Both the position numbers and the translations under genes were made by a program. Positions 36,023 to 47,600 of a DNA stretch of 64,000 nt are shown piece by piece (the first letter of the stretch is position 1; every line of letters starts with the position of its first letter). Source of the stretch: Cylicocyclus nassatus (lineage: Eukaryota > Nematoda > Chromadorea > Rhabditida > Strongylidae); the NCBI GenBank assembly GCA_958299035.1, contig CATQJL010000112.1:50698491-50762490 (forward strand). Reading direction: 5' to 3'. The notes below the pieces were generated by a model. The model was given only the letters and a program-made list of their open reading frames with translations. It ran no database searches and had not been told where the DNA came from.

Positions 36023-36066
36023 AAAATAATAATAAATAATAATAATAATAATACAATAATGATAAT
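36023..36066. repeat. (AAT)n microsatellite
   Basis: About 40 bp of AATAATAATAAATAATAAT with few interruptions, next to MITE family A copy 2. Confidence 0.85.
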
Positions 36067-36099
36067 ACATATCATTTCTGAGCTTCGAAAAGACAATTA

Positions 36100-36802
36100 C
36101 TAAACGTTCTCTACGTATGCGCAAAGACGAAATTTACGATACTCATTGTGTAAAGCGTGCACAGGCAATGGCACACATCGAGGCATGAGATGACTAGTTT
36201 TCACAAGCGTAAGTGGAGTTGTGATTAGTACATGTGAAAACTGACAAGATATTGCGGTTTGCGCTGCAAAACTTTCTTTCGAATGAAGCTGCGTGACGTC
36301 AGACACGCACTATGGGAAAATTTTTGGGATAGTTCCCAAAATTTCTGCGGGCCCATGAACCCCAAAAATCAGAGGAAGGGGGGGGGGGGTGATGGCAGCC
36401 ATGCCCCGGAAGATTGTTTACAGGGCTAATTTGCATTCTTAAAAATTTTCAAAAGCTATTTCAAATATTTACAAAAATAAACAAGTCATTGCACTACTCT
36501 ATGACTCATGTAAGTGACTAAGTTTCACGAATTTTGCGACTCATTCTCGGAAGAGGGCCTAAAAGAACCTATCAACACTTCCCACACCAGAACGCAGAAG
36601 TAAAAACCATGGCGACGCGGACATGAATCATACCAACTACGACTACGCTGATATGGAACAGACTGTAGACTTCAGAAGCCCTGTTGCCGTCTGAGACCAT
36701 AGGCGCTTATAAAATCTGTCACACTTTCCGGTTACCCGGGTCTCAAATTTTCGAAAATCATATATTCAACTCAAGCTTGGCTCACGAAGCTATTCGATGT
36801 AA
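36100..36802. other. Intergenic, no gene seen
   Basis: Short frames only. A G-run (36380-36391) lies in it. No recognised repeat ends before the TIR element that starts at 36803. Confidence 0.45.
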
Positions 36803-37299
36803 GGGAACGGCCATAGGTTGCCGGCGTTGCCGAGGTTGTTGGCATTGCCGAGGTTGTTGGGGTTATCGAGGTTGCAAGCGTTGCCGACCCTTATAGGACC
36901 CCTAGCCTCCACGGTTCGCGCTCTTTTTAAGTTAGGTGCCAGACTTCTCACGTTCAATCGGTTCATGCGGTTCACCCGTTCGCTACTGGTCAGATCACTG
37001 AACTGACCAATAGCGAATGGAATGAACAGGATGAATCGGTTGAGTCGGATAAGTCTGGCAGCTAAGGTTCATTCTTAAAATCGTGACACGAGTTTGACTG
37101 TGGTCTTTGCGCACACAGTAGCATAAAACACCCTACAAACATGCGTCACCTCAGCGTTCAGCTCAGTCACTTCCAGTGTCTGAAAACTATCATATGTAAG
37201 CAGAACAACCATACGAGTAGAGATAGAAACCAGGAACTGGAAGTGCGTGCTTGCCGCGCGCGGTCGCGCCATCGTCACGATTTTTCGAATGCACTGACA

Positions 37300-37540
37300 G
37301 GGCTTATCAAACGCAGTGTCGCTTGCATCAGCATCTCTACTCCCACGCTGGACTCTGCGTCTCCTCCACGAACATGCTCTCTAATCACTTGCAATCGATT
37401 GAGGCTCCGCTTTTCCCACGCTCGCCTGGGAAAGTGACCAGAGAACATGTTCGCGGATGAGATGCAGAGTCCAGCGCGGGAGTGGAGATGCTGATGCAAG
37501 CGGCAATGCGCTTGATAAGCCATGTATAGTTGGCTCCACA
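37300..37540. repeat. Palindrome with about 85-bp arms
   Basis: GGCTTATCAA..GTGTCGCTTGCATCAGCATC..TCCCACGCTGGACTCTGCG..GAACATG recurs inverted as CATGTTCGCGG..CAGAGTCCAGCGCGGGA..GATGCTGATGCAAGC..TTGATAAGCC. The spacer is about 70 bp. Internal to the 36803-37904 element. Confidence 0.78.
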
Positions 37541-37704
37541 GAATCGCCCGGACTGAGCGCCTGCGAGCGTGTCTCTTGCGTGCTAGTAACATTGGCATCC
37601 GCGCGTATGAGTCATCATAGCGCCCGCACTCGATAGCCGCGTTGCAGGCACGCTCGCTTGCATTCAGCCTACAGCATCCCGGGCGATTTCGTGCAGGCGA
37701 CTTT

Positions 37705-37837
37705 GGGATCGTTCAGAGCGCGCACTAAGGCGCACGAAGGCGCGTGTGAGTGAGTGTGCGTGTCGAGATAAAGGAGACGAGACAAGACGCGCCTCCGTGC
37801 GCTTTTGTGCGTCTTTTTGCGCGGTCTGAACGATCCC
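37705..37837. mobile_element. MITE sharing ends with the 30720-31901 foldback, 133 bp
   Basis: Ends GGGATCGTTCAGAGCGCGC / GCGCGGTCTGAACGATCCC; flanks TTT and TTA. The interior (AAGGCGCACGAAGGCGCG..) differs from the 10-mer arrays of the long relative. Nested in 36803-37904. Confidence 0.8.
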
Positions 37838-38066
37838 TTACCTAAGCTGTCTCTGACCCCGGCAACGCCGGCAACCTCGTTGTCGGCAACTTATGACCGT
37901 TCCCTAACACTTTCCGAGCCGCAGCGCCAACAAGATCAGCCGGACATAGAAACTCATTACTAAACTTGTCCATAGTACCGTATTTCGCAGAAGACTTGCA
38001 TGCTTTCGCGCGGGGCCACAACGGACCCACCTCGAACTGTGCTGCATGCGCTGCAGCCGCCCGCAT

Positions 38067-38535
38067 GAGGTTTTAATCCGAGAGAGTCAGAGATTTTTGA
38101 CCGTTTTCAACGGTTTTTCTCTCGATCTTCACTCTTTCGGCCTTATTCTTCCACTCCGCTTCCCCTTTTGATGAGAAGAGCCTCGATCAGTTAAAGAAGG
38201 AGCGCTGTTTTGCTAGCATGTATCAGGGAAAATGGGCCTTTGTGCGCTCGTCCATTCTCCCTCCGTTATTCTTGTTCAAACCTACTTCATGTTCTAGAAA
38301 GCTGTCTGTGCCCTCGTCAATACAGATGTGAAAGAATAGCCGCTTCCTGGAACTAATGGAGTAGTCCCGAGCAGAGGTGCGATAGTCGGAGCCGAGTCTC
38401 CGCCTACCTTCACTTTTGAGCTGGTACGGAGTGACCACCTGCACTTTTGGGTTTGAAGAGATTTTTTTGCTGAAGCTTAAAAGAAGGAAAATAACCAAAG
38501 GAACGCAAAAGAAGGTATTGAGAGCATATATCTAT
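38067..38535. other. Intergenic segment with no assigned gene
   Basis: It contains a GAGGTGCGATAGTCGGAGCCG motif (38363-38383) whose variants recur near 40043-40073 and 56730-56755. No exon chain. Confidence 0.4.
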
Positions 38536-38538
38536 GTA

Positions 38539-39540
38539 GTAGGTTGATGGCAGTAACCGCCGAGAACCAGAATTTCGAATGATAGCGAAAAACCATGCGA
38601 AATTTCCACTGTTATAAATCTAGTGGTTGAAGATGTCAGCAACTGCGACTTCACAAGTTTTGAAGGATAAGTGTTGTTCTACCAGAAGGTGAAAAAGCGT
38701 AAAAATTGCTTTATCAGACTGTTTCTTAGCCGTACCGATCCATCAAGATACCGGCGAGATTCAGACTCTTAAAGGAACAGGTAAAAACCGCTTTTTGAAA
38801 CTCAGCAGCTCATAACTTCTTCAAAACTGCATGAATCATTTTGCGACTTCATAGGTTGGATTGTCCTTTTTAAGAGCTTTCAACATGTGGGGGTTTCGCG
38901 CCTCTCACGGCATATGCCCGGGGGTGGAAAGACTTTTCACCTCAAAGCCTCCACTGGCGGTCTCCGTCCAATACATTAACATGGGCGAGGTGGAGACTTT
39001 GGGGTGAAAAGCCTCCACCCTGGGTAAGAGCAGCAAAAATCATTGAACCTCCCACATATTATATACCATCTGAAAGCTCTTGAAAAGGAGAATCCAATCT
39101 ATGAAGTCGCAACATGATTCATGCAATTCTGAAGAAGTTATGAGCTGTTGAATTCCAAAAAGCAGTTTTTTACCTGTTTTTTTTAAGAGCCTGAATCTCG
39201 CCGGTATCTTGATGTAGTGCAATCACTACCCTACAAAACCTATAAAGTCGCAACATTGCGCACCTTCACATTGCACATTTATAGGAGTCTAAACATCAGC
39301 TGTCACTAAGTAGATTAAAATCGCTTAATTTTCTAAAATTCTCGTTCTCGGCGGCCACTGCTCAGATCGACCTGATTTTTTCATCGTCTGGTAGAACAAC
39401 ACTAACCCTTCAAAACCTATGAAGCGCAGTTGCTGACACCTTCAACCACCAGATTTACAACAATGGAAATTTCGCTGATTTTTCGCTATTTTATTATTCG
39501 AAATTCTGGTTCTCGGTGGTTACTGCCTAGATCGACCTAC
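38539..39540. mobile_element. Foldback element, about 1.0 kb
   Basis: The left arm from GTAGGTTGATGGCAGTAACC pairs with the right arm ending GGTTACTGCCTAGATCGACCTAC. The inverted similarity continues inward through CCGAGAACCAGAATTTCGAA, GTGTTGTTCTACCAGA, ATCAAGATACCGGCGAGATT and AGCTCATAACTTCTTC to near 38900 and 39060. Central 150 bp: GGTGGAGACTTTGGGGTGAA in opposite orientations. Non-coding. Confidence 0.8.
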
Positions 39541-40270
39541 TTTATTGGCAGTACGTTATAACAAGATTTACTTGATAAAATATGTAAAGTCTAGCTGAGT
39601 TTTACCTACAAATACACCATCTGATTAACACTTTTCTTAATATTTATGCTGCTGTACTCATCGTATTTGCAGCCCTAAAAAGGGCCACTGGGTCAAGTTG
39701 TTGACCCCAAACAGGACCGTTGGGTCGGAGCTCTTAAAATTCATCAAGGAGCTTTGTTCTCCGAAATTGTGGGAATTGCTGGGGCTTAGATGCGTCCATG
39801 TCAGGATCCTTGGGGTGATGGCGAGTTCCTAAAAGTAAATTGAGTGAGAAAAAAACCTTTAGTGATTTTTGAATTTGTTCTTCTTATTTCTACTTTTTAT
39901 TAGTTAGTGAAGAAGTTTACGAAACTTTTGAGAAAGAAATTGTGCAAAAGAGACGTCGAGCTGTGTATATCCCCCCCCCCCCGGTCGACGTTTTTGGGAG
40001 GTGAGTGTAAAGCAGCCAGTAGCTGGAACCAACTTCACTTTTGGGGAGCCCGGCTCCACCTATCGCACCTCTGGTCCCGACAAAAATAACGAAGGGAGCG
40101 AGCGCACAATGACCCATCTGCCCGCATATGCAGAGCAGAACAGCGCTCATTCTTCAACCCCGCTTCAAGTCCGGAGTTCTCTTCAACAAGAGGGAAGCGA
40201 TGTAGAGGAATAAGGACAAAATGAGAGAAACCTGAAAGAAAAACTGTCAAAAACAGTTGAAGAATCTCCA
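39541..40270. other. Intergenic, no gene seen
   Basis: It holds a small hairpin (GGGTCAAGTTGTTGACCC near 39690), a poly-C run (39970-39983) and the recurring GGAGCCCGGCTCCACCTATC motif (near 40045). Frames are short. Confidence 0.4.
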
Positions 40271-40481
40271 ACTCCCGCCGCTTAAGACTGCATGAGAGCG
40301 GCAGTGCATGCAGCACAGTTCCAGCACAGCGCGAAAACTGCTAGAACTGTTCCGGAATATTCGGATCAGTATGAACCCAGCCTTAGGCAGCGCCATACTT
40401 AATCCGCTTCATCTGCTTTGCTATTGTCAAATCAGCGACCAACGACGAAGTAGAAGCGAATCAAGTACGGCGCGTGCCTAA

Positions 40482-40659
40482 GGTAGGTGACAGACTAAGC
40501 GACTGTTTTGTTCAGCTGCAAAAGGCGCGCAGAATTAATGTCTGCTGCATAATGTCTCCTACCACTAAGGCCTGCTTCAGCTACAGGTCCCGCGCAGAAT
40601 TAACGTTAACTCTGTGCGCCTTTTGCAGCTGAACATATTCGCTTAGTCTGGCACCTACC
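40482..40659. mobile_element. MITE, about 178 bp
   Basis: Ends GGTAGGTGACAGACTAAGCG / CGCTTAGTCTGGCACCTACC, continued by TTCAGCTGCAAAAGGCGC and GCAGAATTAA inverted. Flanked by TAA and TTA. Non-coding. Confidence 0.8.
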
Positions 40660-41083
40660 TTAAAGGCAGTGGATCGGCAAAACTTAACAATTGAGATTTT
40701 GACGCGGTATGTTGCTTATCACCCGAGTATGAAAACAGTGCAATCCCGGTCGCACAGCATGCCTTCCCTGCCGAGAAAACTGCTCTCAAACTTACGCGCG
40801 CGAGCCAATCTTACGCGAGCTCGGACGAGTTGACAACGCCTTTCTCACCATTGGAGGTTGCCTGCCGCAATGCTATAGTCATGGCGCCATCTAAATCTAC
40901 TTAACCGGCTGCGCGGGCGGTCGCGCGCGTGCTCTCACTGTGTGCCGGGACCTACCGGTCGACCCCTCATTGCTTGCTCGCATCAAAATCGCTGGCGCTT
41001 CTGACTTGAGTTCATACGCGTGATGCTTGAGCTTTGTTCCCTGTAAGGAGAATGTTTGAGGATTTATTCACAGCAAGATGTAG

Positions 41084-42162
41084 GATTACATCCTATCTAT
41101 AGCCCGAGCTGAACTGTTGACGTTTTTCGAACTCATATTGCCACAGGAAGCCGTCGTATTAGAAGTTCTCACACAAGTGAACAAGTATTCGAAAGTTGCC
41201 GACGGTTCCAGCGTATAGTGCTTGCATCTCGACGTTCTTGGAAAAGTTATGAACGATGACTCAGCTTAAAGAAGAACTTGTTTCTTTTCTCGACGAGGCA
41301 GCTTTGTTTCAAAATATAATTTCGGTAAATAGCTGTTGAATGAATACTTTTGTCCATTTTATGCTACTCTTGTGATTCAATCTCCAATCTAGTATTGCTA
41401 AATCTAGCAAGGTTTCGACTGGATTTTTGGAGTTTCGACTAGGAGATGAAGTTGCTAAGATGCTGAGCAAGTTTTCGGTATTCGTACCTGAATCCTATTT
41501 TGTTTGTTTCGACGAGGGTAATGATTATGGAAAGGAAAAATCTTCTTGCTTCGAGACTAGAAAGTCCTACGCCAACATTTCGCACAGTTGCGCTTGTTCC
41601 AAATAATGAATTTTCTCAGATGAAGTAAAGTATTCTGCTAAACAACTCGTGGAAAGCGTGCTTGTCTTTACAATTCATGATAGCTATCCTGTAATCTTAC
41701 GAAGGTCCAGGTATACTACTTATCAAGACCAAGGACTTGGAAATGAGAATGGATATGGCGGGACACCAAGCATTCCCTGTTTTTCAGCTTTGTAGAAGAG
41801 CATTTCTTCCCAGAACCTACTTTTTTCCATAACATGCAAGAAAGATTTTGTCAAACATTGAGTCATCCCGTAGCACATAGTCTGCTTCAGAAGTATCAGG
41901 GAAGATCCACTAACAAAATAAAGGTCATTTGCTAAGAAATAACAGACTTTGGCGAACATTCATACATTGCGGTGTTGATCCTATTGTAGTGAGGGTATTA
42001 AGTTTGCGAGAAAGCGAATTCTTTTGTTAGTACTAGATTACTTTGCAGTCTGACGAATTTCTAGTTGGGAAAGCTACTCGTCTCATCAATAGTAAAGTAT
42101 TTCGGCGCACGAAACTCCTAGCTGAAGCAAAAATATCGCCTGGTACGTCAAAAAATGTATGA
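41084..42162 (+). CDS. Unrecognised multi-exon coding candidate inside the MULE
   Basis: Candidate exons, plus strand: about 41084-41183 (acceptor ATGTAG, donor GTGAAC), 41265-41324 (acceptor GACTCAG, donor GTAAAT), about 41395-41470 (donor GTTTTC), 41517-41624 (donor GTAAAG), 41788-41923 (acceptor TTTTCAG, donor GTCATT), 42049-42162 (acceptor TTTGCAG, stop TGA). Phases agree at 41183/41265 (0), 41470/41517 (2), 41624/41788 (2) and 41923/42049 (0). The junction 41324 to 41395 is one base out of phase, so a decayed site or missed exon exists there. The product would be about 190 aa, mixed charge, helical-looking, with no family recognised and no start Met identified for the first block. It could be a captured host gene (Pack-MULE), an element gene, or chance; the linked phases argue against chance. 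Confidence 0.4.
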
Positions 42163-42268
42163 ACATCACAGTGCCAGCGTTGAGCAAGCAATTGACATCG
42201 CGCTGTAGGTTCCGGCACGCAATGAGTGCACGCGCGCGACCGCCCGCGCAGCCGGTTAAGTAGGTTTA

Positions 42269-42979
42269 GGGCCGCTACACTAACCTCTCCGCTGGGGAGG
42301 GGATCGCAGGGGATTAAAAGAAAGCTTTATATTTCGAAACTCCAGATACCTGGATTTCACGTTGTGTACCTATCCGTAAGTATTCCTACTACCCTTCACT
42401 ATGAACATGTTGAACAGGAGCGAGAAGCTGTAAGAACCGCATTTTCCAGCTTTTGTATGATCCCTGATGATCCCCGGCGCCTTTCTTTAAAGTCATTTTT
42501 CTTTCTCCGAAGTCGACGAAAACCTTCCAAAGTTGTACTGAACATCTAACACAACAGTGCTAAGCATGTTGCTGATGAGAACAAATGAGTTTTTGAAAAG
42601 TCGAATTTTTCGGTAAACCTCAAATTTCGACCTGTGGATCATCGAAAATTTTGTGACTTCAAAACATTATTTGTTCTTATCAGCAACATGCTTAGCACTG
42701 TCGGGTTAGATAATCTGCACAACTTTGGAGGTTTTTCGTCAACTTCGGAGACAGAAAAATGACTTTGAAGAAAAGCGCCGACATCAGGGATCATACAAAA
42801 GCTGGCAAATGCGGTTCGTATAGCTTCTCGCTCCTCTTCAACATGTTCATAGTGAAGGGTAGTAGGAATACTTAGGGATAGTTACACAACGTGAAATCCA
42901 GGTATCTGGAGTTTCGAAATATAAAGCTTTCTTTTAAGCTGCGATCCCCTCCCCGCGGGGATGTTAGTGCATGCGGCCC
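42269..42979. mobile_element. Foldback TIR element, family G, copy 2, 711 bp, nested in the MULE TIR
   Basis: Ends GGGCCGCTACACTAAC / ..GTTAGTGCATGCGGCCC is inverted to the left. Flanked by TTA on both sides (42266-42268 and 42980-42982). Inner arm text such as GATACCTGGATTTCACGTTG and GAACATGTTGAACAGGAGCG recurs inverted. Sister of 27322-28051. Confidence 0.85.
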
Positions 42980-43001
42980 TTAGATGGCGCCCTATAGTCA
43001 T

Positions 43002-43470
43002 CGGGTCGCGCAACGATTCGGCGTCTTCAGCCGTGCTCTACAGTCTGCCCCAATCCTAACCAGGCCAAAATTGGCTTGGCGGGAGTGCGCGACGCGAGGG
43101 TTTCGCGCCACTTCCGCGTCTAGCTATGTAGTCTGCTCTCTCCTCAATCTCTTCGCTCTCTGCGACAGCGCGCTTATGCAGAGCAAACCCCTAGCGCTGC
43201 GAGCGCGTAAATTCAGCCGACGCTTCGGCCTGTTCCCGATTGGGGCAGACTGTTCGTCATTTCAAAGCGTGCATTGGAAAACGCTCGTTTTCGCCATTTT
43301 CATGCTCTCTAAAGTGGGTTCTCGGGATCAGCGCATTGGAAAACCCCAGGTAAGCTAGAATTTGACAAAGTGAAGATTTGTCGATCCACTGCCATTAACG
43401 CGTTAGACACAGAGCACCGTGAGGTCCTACAACGACCGGCAACTTCGACAACCGTTGCCGCCAGCCTATA
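43002..43470. other. GC-rich unassigned segment right of the MULE
   Basis: A 124-codon plus frame begins at 42984 and overlaps the MULE end, so it is not accepted as a gene. The text GATTCGGCGTCTTCAGCC..CAGTCTGCCCCAATC near 43015 returns inverted as GATTGGGGCAGACTG near 43240, so part of this is an inverted repeat. Confidence 0.4.
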
Positions 43471-43574
43471 GCCTGCGTTCATACTGATGCGGAAGTTCGG
43501 GAACAGTTCAGAGTGCTCGAACTGGGCACTGTGCTGGAACTGTTCCGAACTTCGGGATCAGCATGAACGCAGCC
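43471..43574. mobile_element. MITE, 104 bp
   Basis: Ends GCCTGCGTTCATACTGATGC / GATCAGCATGAACGCAGCC, then GGAAGTTCGGGAACAGTTC inverted as GAACTGTTCCGAACTTC. A one-ended relative lies at about 40345-40385 (GAACTGTTCC..GATCAGTATGAACCCAGCC). Confidence 0.78.
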
Positions 43575-43760
43575 ATATGGCCGTTCTTCTACCGTATAAC
43601 GATCTTGTGAAATTAGTATCATTTCGTGAATAGCCTGTAAAATGAGATCCTTAGCCAAGTTTGAGCTAATTCCAAAAATTTGAAATCTGGACAGACAGCC
43701 GAATGAGGTCTGCAACGTTCACACACTAGTTCGAAATGTGCTTGTCTTTCTATTTATCAG

Positions 43761-44173
43761 GCTTTAGCTAAAGGAAAACGTAGCTACTATGCATACTCTT
43801 CGCTGCAGTTTACACTTTTTGAGATGCGTCGTCGTATATGATCAAACGACGAATTAGTTCTGCAGTCTTCCTCTGACAGACTACATAAAATTTCCGGGCA
43901 AGCGATAGTGGATGTGATGCATACGCGCCAAAATGTTTGCTAAAAAAGGGACTGTTATGAGCTACGACGACCTTACCAGAGATGAGCCATTTGATTTACA
44001 ACCTGCATTTCAGAGTGAAACTGTATTTGTGATCATTTAGAAGTTAGCAGTAGGCATCAGCGGTCCCTATACTGGAAAGGCTGTAGTCTGAAGACTCCCG
44101 ACCGGGCTGAATCGTTGGAAATGCGATCAATACTAGTTGACCTTTACAAAAGCAAAATGCAAAAATCAAGAGG
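43761..44173 (+). other. Unrecognised plus-strand coding-like blocks, one in-frame TGA
   Basis: After an acceptor TATTTATCAG, a frame runs 43761-43943 (61 codons) with balanced composition, interrupted by a single TGA at 43839-43841 (26 codons before it, 33 after). A second frame opens at ATG 43932 and a third runs to a donor (AGA then GTAAGA) near 44173. The blocks look coding but could not be joined in one phase. This may be a decayed gene or exons of the candidate at 41084-42162 continuing beyond the MULE. No function was recognised. Confidence 0.25.
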
Positions 44174-44550
44174 TAAGACCTCGAGTCAACGATTCAAAAT
44201 GAATCACAGAAACCTCATTACTGGGGAAAATTCCGAAAACTTCGAAAATCAACAAAATCGTAGCACATTCAACGAAACACGCAAAAATCAGAGTCTCATG
44301 CGTCATCAGCGATAACAGATGTGCTGAAAAGTCGTGCCAGGACCGCTTTCTCGTCTGCTTCTCTCAATTCTGCAAACACTCTCGCTTAGAATTTATCGCA
44401 TTAGGCACTGCGCCAATTGTAACAATGCTCGTAATTATTCTTATTTTGCTTTTGTTGTTCTATCAATCGCACATATGATACGCATGCTTTTCATATACTC
44501 GCTCAACAAGTGTTAAGTGGCAAGAAGTCTTTGGTCTGACTAGCTTGAAC

Positions 44551-44560
44551 GCCTTTTCAG
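44551..44560 (+). promoter_or_regulatory. Possible spliced-leader acceptor of the SCAF gene
   Basis: CCTTTTCAG lies 52 nt upstream of the start codon with no in-frame coding sequence between. It matches the nematode acceptor consensus and would give a short leader. Inference from position only. Confidence 0.4.
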
Positions 44561-44612
44561 GTATTAACCGCTTTTTATGTTTATCTTCAACAGCAGTCCA
44601 TAAGTCTCAATA

Positions 44613-47600
44613 ATGGATACTGAAGTTGTGAAGGCATTCAATGCTGAGGTTAGTCGGTGAAACCAGTTTTCTTTCATTTTTGTCATTTTTTGTATATGCT
44701 CACTTTCTATGCTGTCTTGTACATAATAATTATTGCACTGCCCAGCCAATTGATGATAATGAACTGACCAACGTAAAGCTAACTTTTTAGCTTACTTCGG
44801 TCTATGAGTCAAAACCACCGCTGAGTAAAAAGAAGATTCAAGATATCTCCAAAGCAGCATTAAAAGCCAAAGGTTACTACAAACATGTTGTGTTCAGCGT
44901 CGAGAAGTTCCTTGCAAAGGTTAGTGCCTTTCAACCCTTTACTCTGCGTTCGTTTCAAAAAAAAGGAAAAGGAAAAAATGGATGAAATGCATCAATCTGT
45001 AGTAAGTTCGCTTCCATCCATTTTCTCTTCATCTAAGACCCTGGCCAGACTTCGCTCAAAGCGCCCAAAGGCGCCCAATCTTATGTCTCTTCACTGTATG
45101 AGGAGAGATAAGAGAATGGGAGGATTCTGAGCGCTTTTGGGCGCTTTTGAGCGAAGTCTGGGCTGAGCTTAAGCGTTTGGGGCGTTCAGAGGAAAGACCA
45201 TGATGAACGTTCAGTCAATTGCACAAGTGGCGGGGCACTTTGTAATTCACAAGTCCCGCATTTAAACTTGCCCAGGACGGTACTAGAGGACGCTTGAGAT
45301 GGTTACGGTCTGGGCCAAAGTTAACACTTGACTATGTCGGCGTTTTTTTTAATTTTTCGAGCATGAAAATGTTTCTTTGAATAAGTCACGTTCTGAGTTT
45401 GCTCAGTCATTGCCCGTCCTTGGGGACCCGTCATACTTCGCCGAAAAAAGCCCAAGCGCTCAAAAAAGCTTTAAAAAAAGCCTGGAAAAGCCCGAAAAAG
45501 CCGAAAAAAGCCCGGAAAGCCCAGAGCCGGGACGCAGAAACGAATTTATGGTAGGATTTATAGTTAGAACCAAATATTCGTGTTCGAATAATTTATTCGA
45601 AATATTTGACTATTCGAATATTCGAATAGTCGAATATTTAAAACAGTCCAATTATTCAATTATTCGAATAGTCGAATAAATGAAAAAGGCCTGTATTCGA
45701 ATAATTCGTTCATTCGATGATTTGGAAAAATGAGTTATTCGAATATTCGTTTATTCGAGGAATTTCAAAAGACAGTTATTCGAATATTCGAATATTCGAG
45801 CCAACTTGAAAGACAGTCATTCGAAAATTCGAATATTTAAGAGCATTCATTCGAACATTCGATGTCAATAGAAAACTTCAACTGTTCTACACTGAGTAAA
45901 AGTATGTCCCCCGATCGGTCAATCACACAAATGAATTATCAAATGACAAAATGGCTAGCAAGCTTCCCTTTTGAAGCATGAGTCGCGAGTCATGCCAGAG
46001 CATAGTGATGACAAGCCCTTTACATAATTCATTTGAAGTGGTGAACTATCTTCTGGAAATCGCGTCTGAGAAGTTGAGACACGTAATCACGCGCAGATAC
46101 CTCCAAGCTCTGAATTGGGTGAAGAAGCAAAGCCATCATTAGGCGCCCAACGCACCAGTCCTCAAACAGCTTGCATAAGCATGTGAAGGACCAGCAGTTT
46201 TAAGGCGGCAGGTATAGGCAACATTCATTCCTTCATCTCGAGGTCTTCATTTGCCTTGCCAGCCTAATCACCGCGCGTGTCAAAATACCTTAAAGATACG
46301 TTACAACGCAAGGCCAGAGCAAGGCGGTCGTGAGGACCTGAGCCGCTTAACTTGTGGCGGCAGCCTACATGTCAGTCATTATACTCAAATCAGCTGCCCT
46401 TATAGTCAGGAGGCGTAGAAAACTAATGTTAGAATTACAAGCCTACATGAAGTACGCGTGTAGGCGCCTACTCGAAGTATTATTCCTCTACGAACTTTGC
46501 ATCATTGCTAATACTACTCCGAGTAGGCGTGTAGGTTGAACAATAATTATTTTGAACCTGAGTAAAAGATATGGAAGATCCCTTACAACAAAAGTACAAA
46601 CCTCAAAAATGCAACTAAAACAAATTTGTGAGAATTCAATCCTACACCAGAAACTGCGAAACTCGGGGATTGATAATTCCCGACAAGTATTAGATTATCA
46701 GCTAATATACATATATTTCCACGAGTTTTCTTTTTCTGGATTTAGATGAGCACAGAAGTATTAGATTATCCTGGAAGTTTTGTCCGTTTTTTTTCATCGC
46801 TCACTAGAACTCACAGAACACCGATCCATGATCAACTTAGGTACGATTTGATACAGATTTTTATCTTCTCTCTTATAGCTGTATTTGCTCTCTGATCTAC
46901 TCTGTCTTTGCAATGTTATCGCCACGGCTTCCTGAGCAGCTCAGAAGTAACGCCAAATTTTTACTGAGTTTTAAAAAATTTTATAGTGATGTTTTCAAAG
47001 AGCGCTGATGAATGTCATGTAGAGCAAGCCTTTAGCTACATTGTACCCTTTTTATTAGGTTGTCCGGAAATTAATGCAGGTTTTGAATTCCAACCGCGAT
47101 AAGTCATACACTTCTCATTTCTAAATAGGTTGCAAGGTACCGTTCGATAGAGCAAAGCAAGCTCTACAAGATGGCAGTCATGATTTAGCAACAGCTACAA
47201 TCCACCACGAGTTTCGAGCCAAAAACTAAAAAAATTTTAAATACCCAAAAAATTGAGAAAAATCGTAACTCAGTTCATAAAAATTCTATAAAAATTCTAA
47301 CTCGCTCACGTAAACACTGTCCACATAAGACGTATATGTACGCCGTTGCCGTATATTTTTCTCGGTTAGAAACCACAAAAACGAAGATTTTCATGTTTTT
47401 GCCAAAGTGATCCTGTGCCGTTCCCACATGAGTAGTTGTATACTACAAACCTGTAAAAGTACAAACGTAAATTTCCAGCTCTCTACAAGCTTTAGTTCTC
47501 GAGAAATTCGAATTTTAGCTTGAACCACATGACTAGTACAACTGTATTCGATATTTCTCGAGAACTAAAGCTTGTAGAGAGCTGAAAATTTACGTTTGTA

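Larger units (their letters stand above)
36803..37904. mobile_element. TIR element with TAA target duplication, 1102 bp, containing two nested repeats
   Basis: Starts GGGAACGGCCATAGGTTGCC and ends GGCAACTTATGACCGTTCCC, flanked by TAA on both sides (36800-36802 and 37905-37907). The left end continues into an array of GTTGCCGAG/GTTGTTGGCATTGCC units (36826-36890). A palindrome (37300-37540) and a MITE (37705-37837) lie inside. No transposase. PIF/Harbinger-like by target duplication. Confidence 0.82.
40883..42991. mobile_element. Mutator-like (MULE) TIR element with 10-bp target duplication, enclosing exon-like sequence
   Basis: The perfect direct repeat CTATAGTCAT lies immediately outside both ends (40873-40882 and 42992-43001). 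The element starts GGCGCCATCTAAATCTACTT and ends with the inverse (..AGATGGCGCC). The terminal inverted repeats run about 100 bp (40883-40990; 42181-42268 plus 42983-42991), including ACCGGCTGCGCGGGCGGTCG. The right TIR is split by a 711-bp foldback (42269-42979, flanked by TTA). Long TIRs with a 9-11-bp target duplication are the hallmark of Mutator-like elements. No MULE transposase or SWIM zinc finger was recognised. The interior (41084-42162) instead holds exon-like blocks with matching splice phases. Confidence 0.78.

Noticed and set aside
40883..42991. Interior read as a Mutator transposase
   Set aside because: No DDE-type blocks or SWIM zinc finger were seen; the exon blocks are short and unlike MULE transposases.
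42984..43358. 124-codon plus-strand frame
   Set aside because: It begins inside the MULE end and target duplication, and contains an inverted repeat; composition reflects GC-rich repeat DNA.
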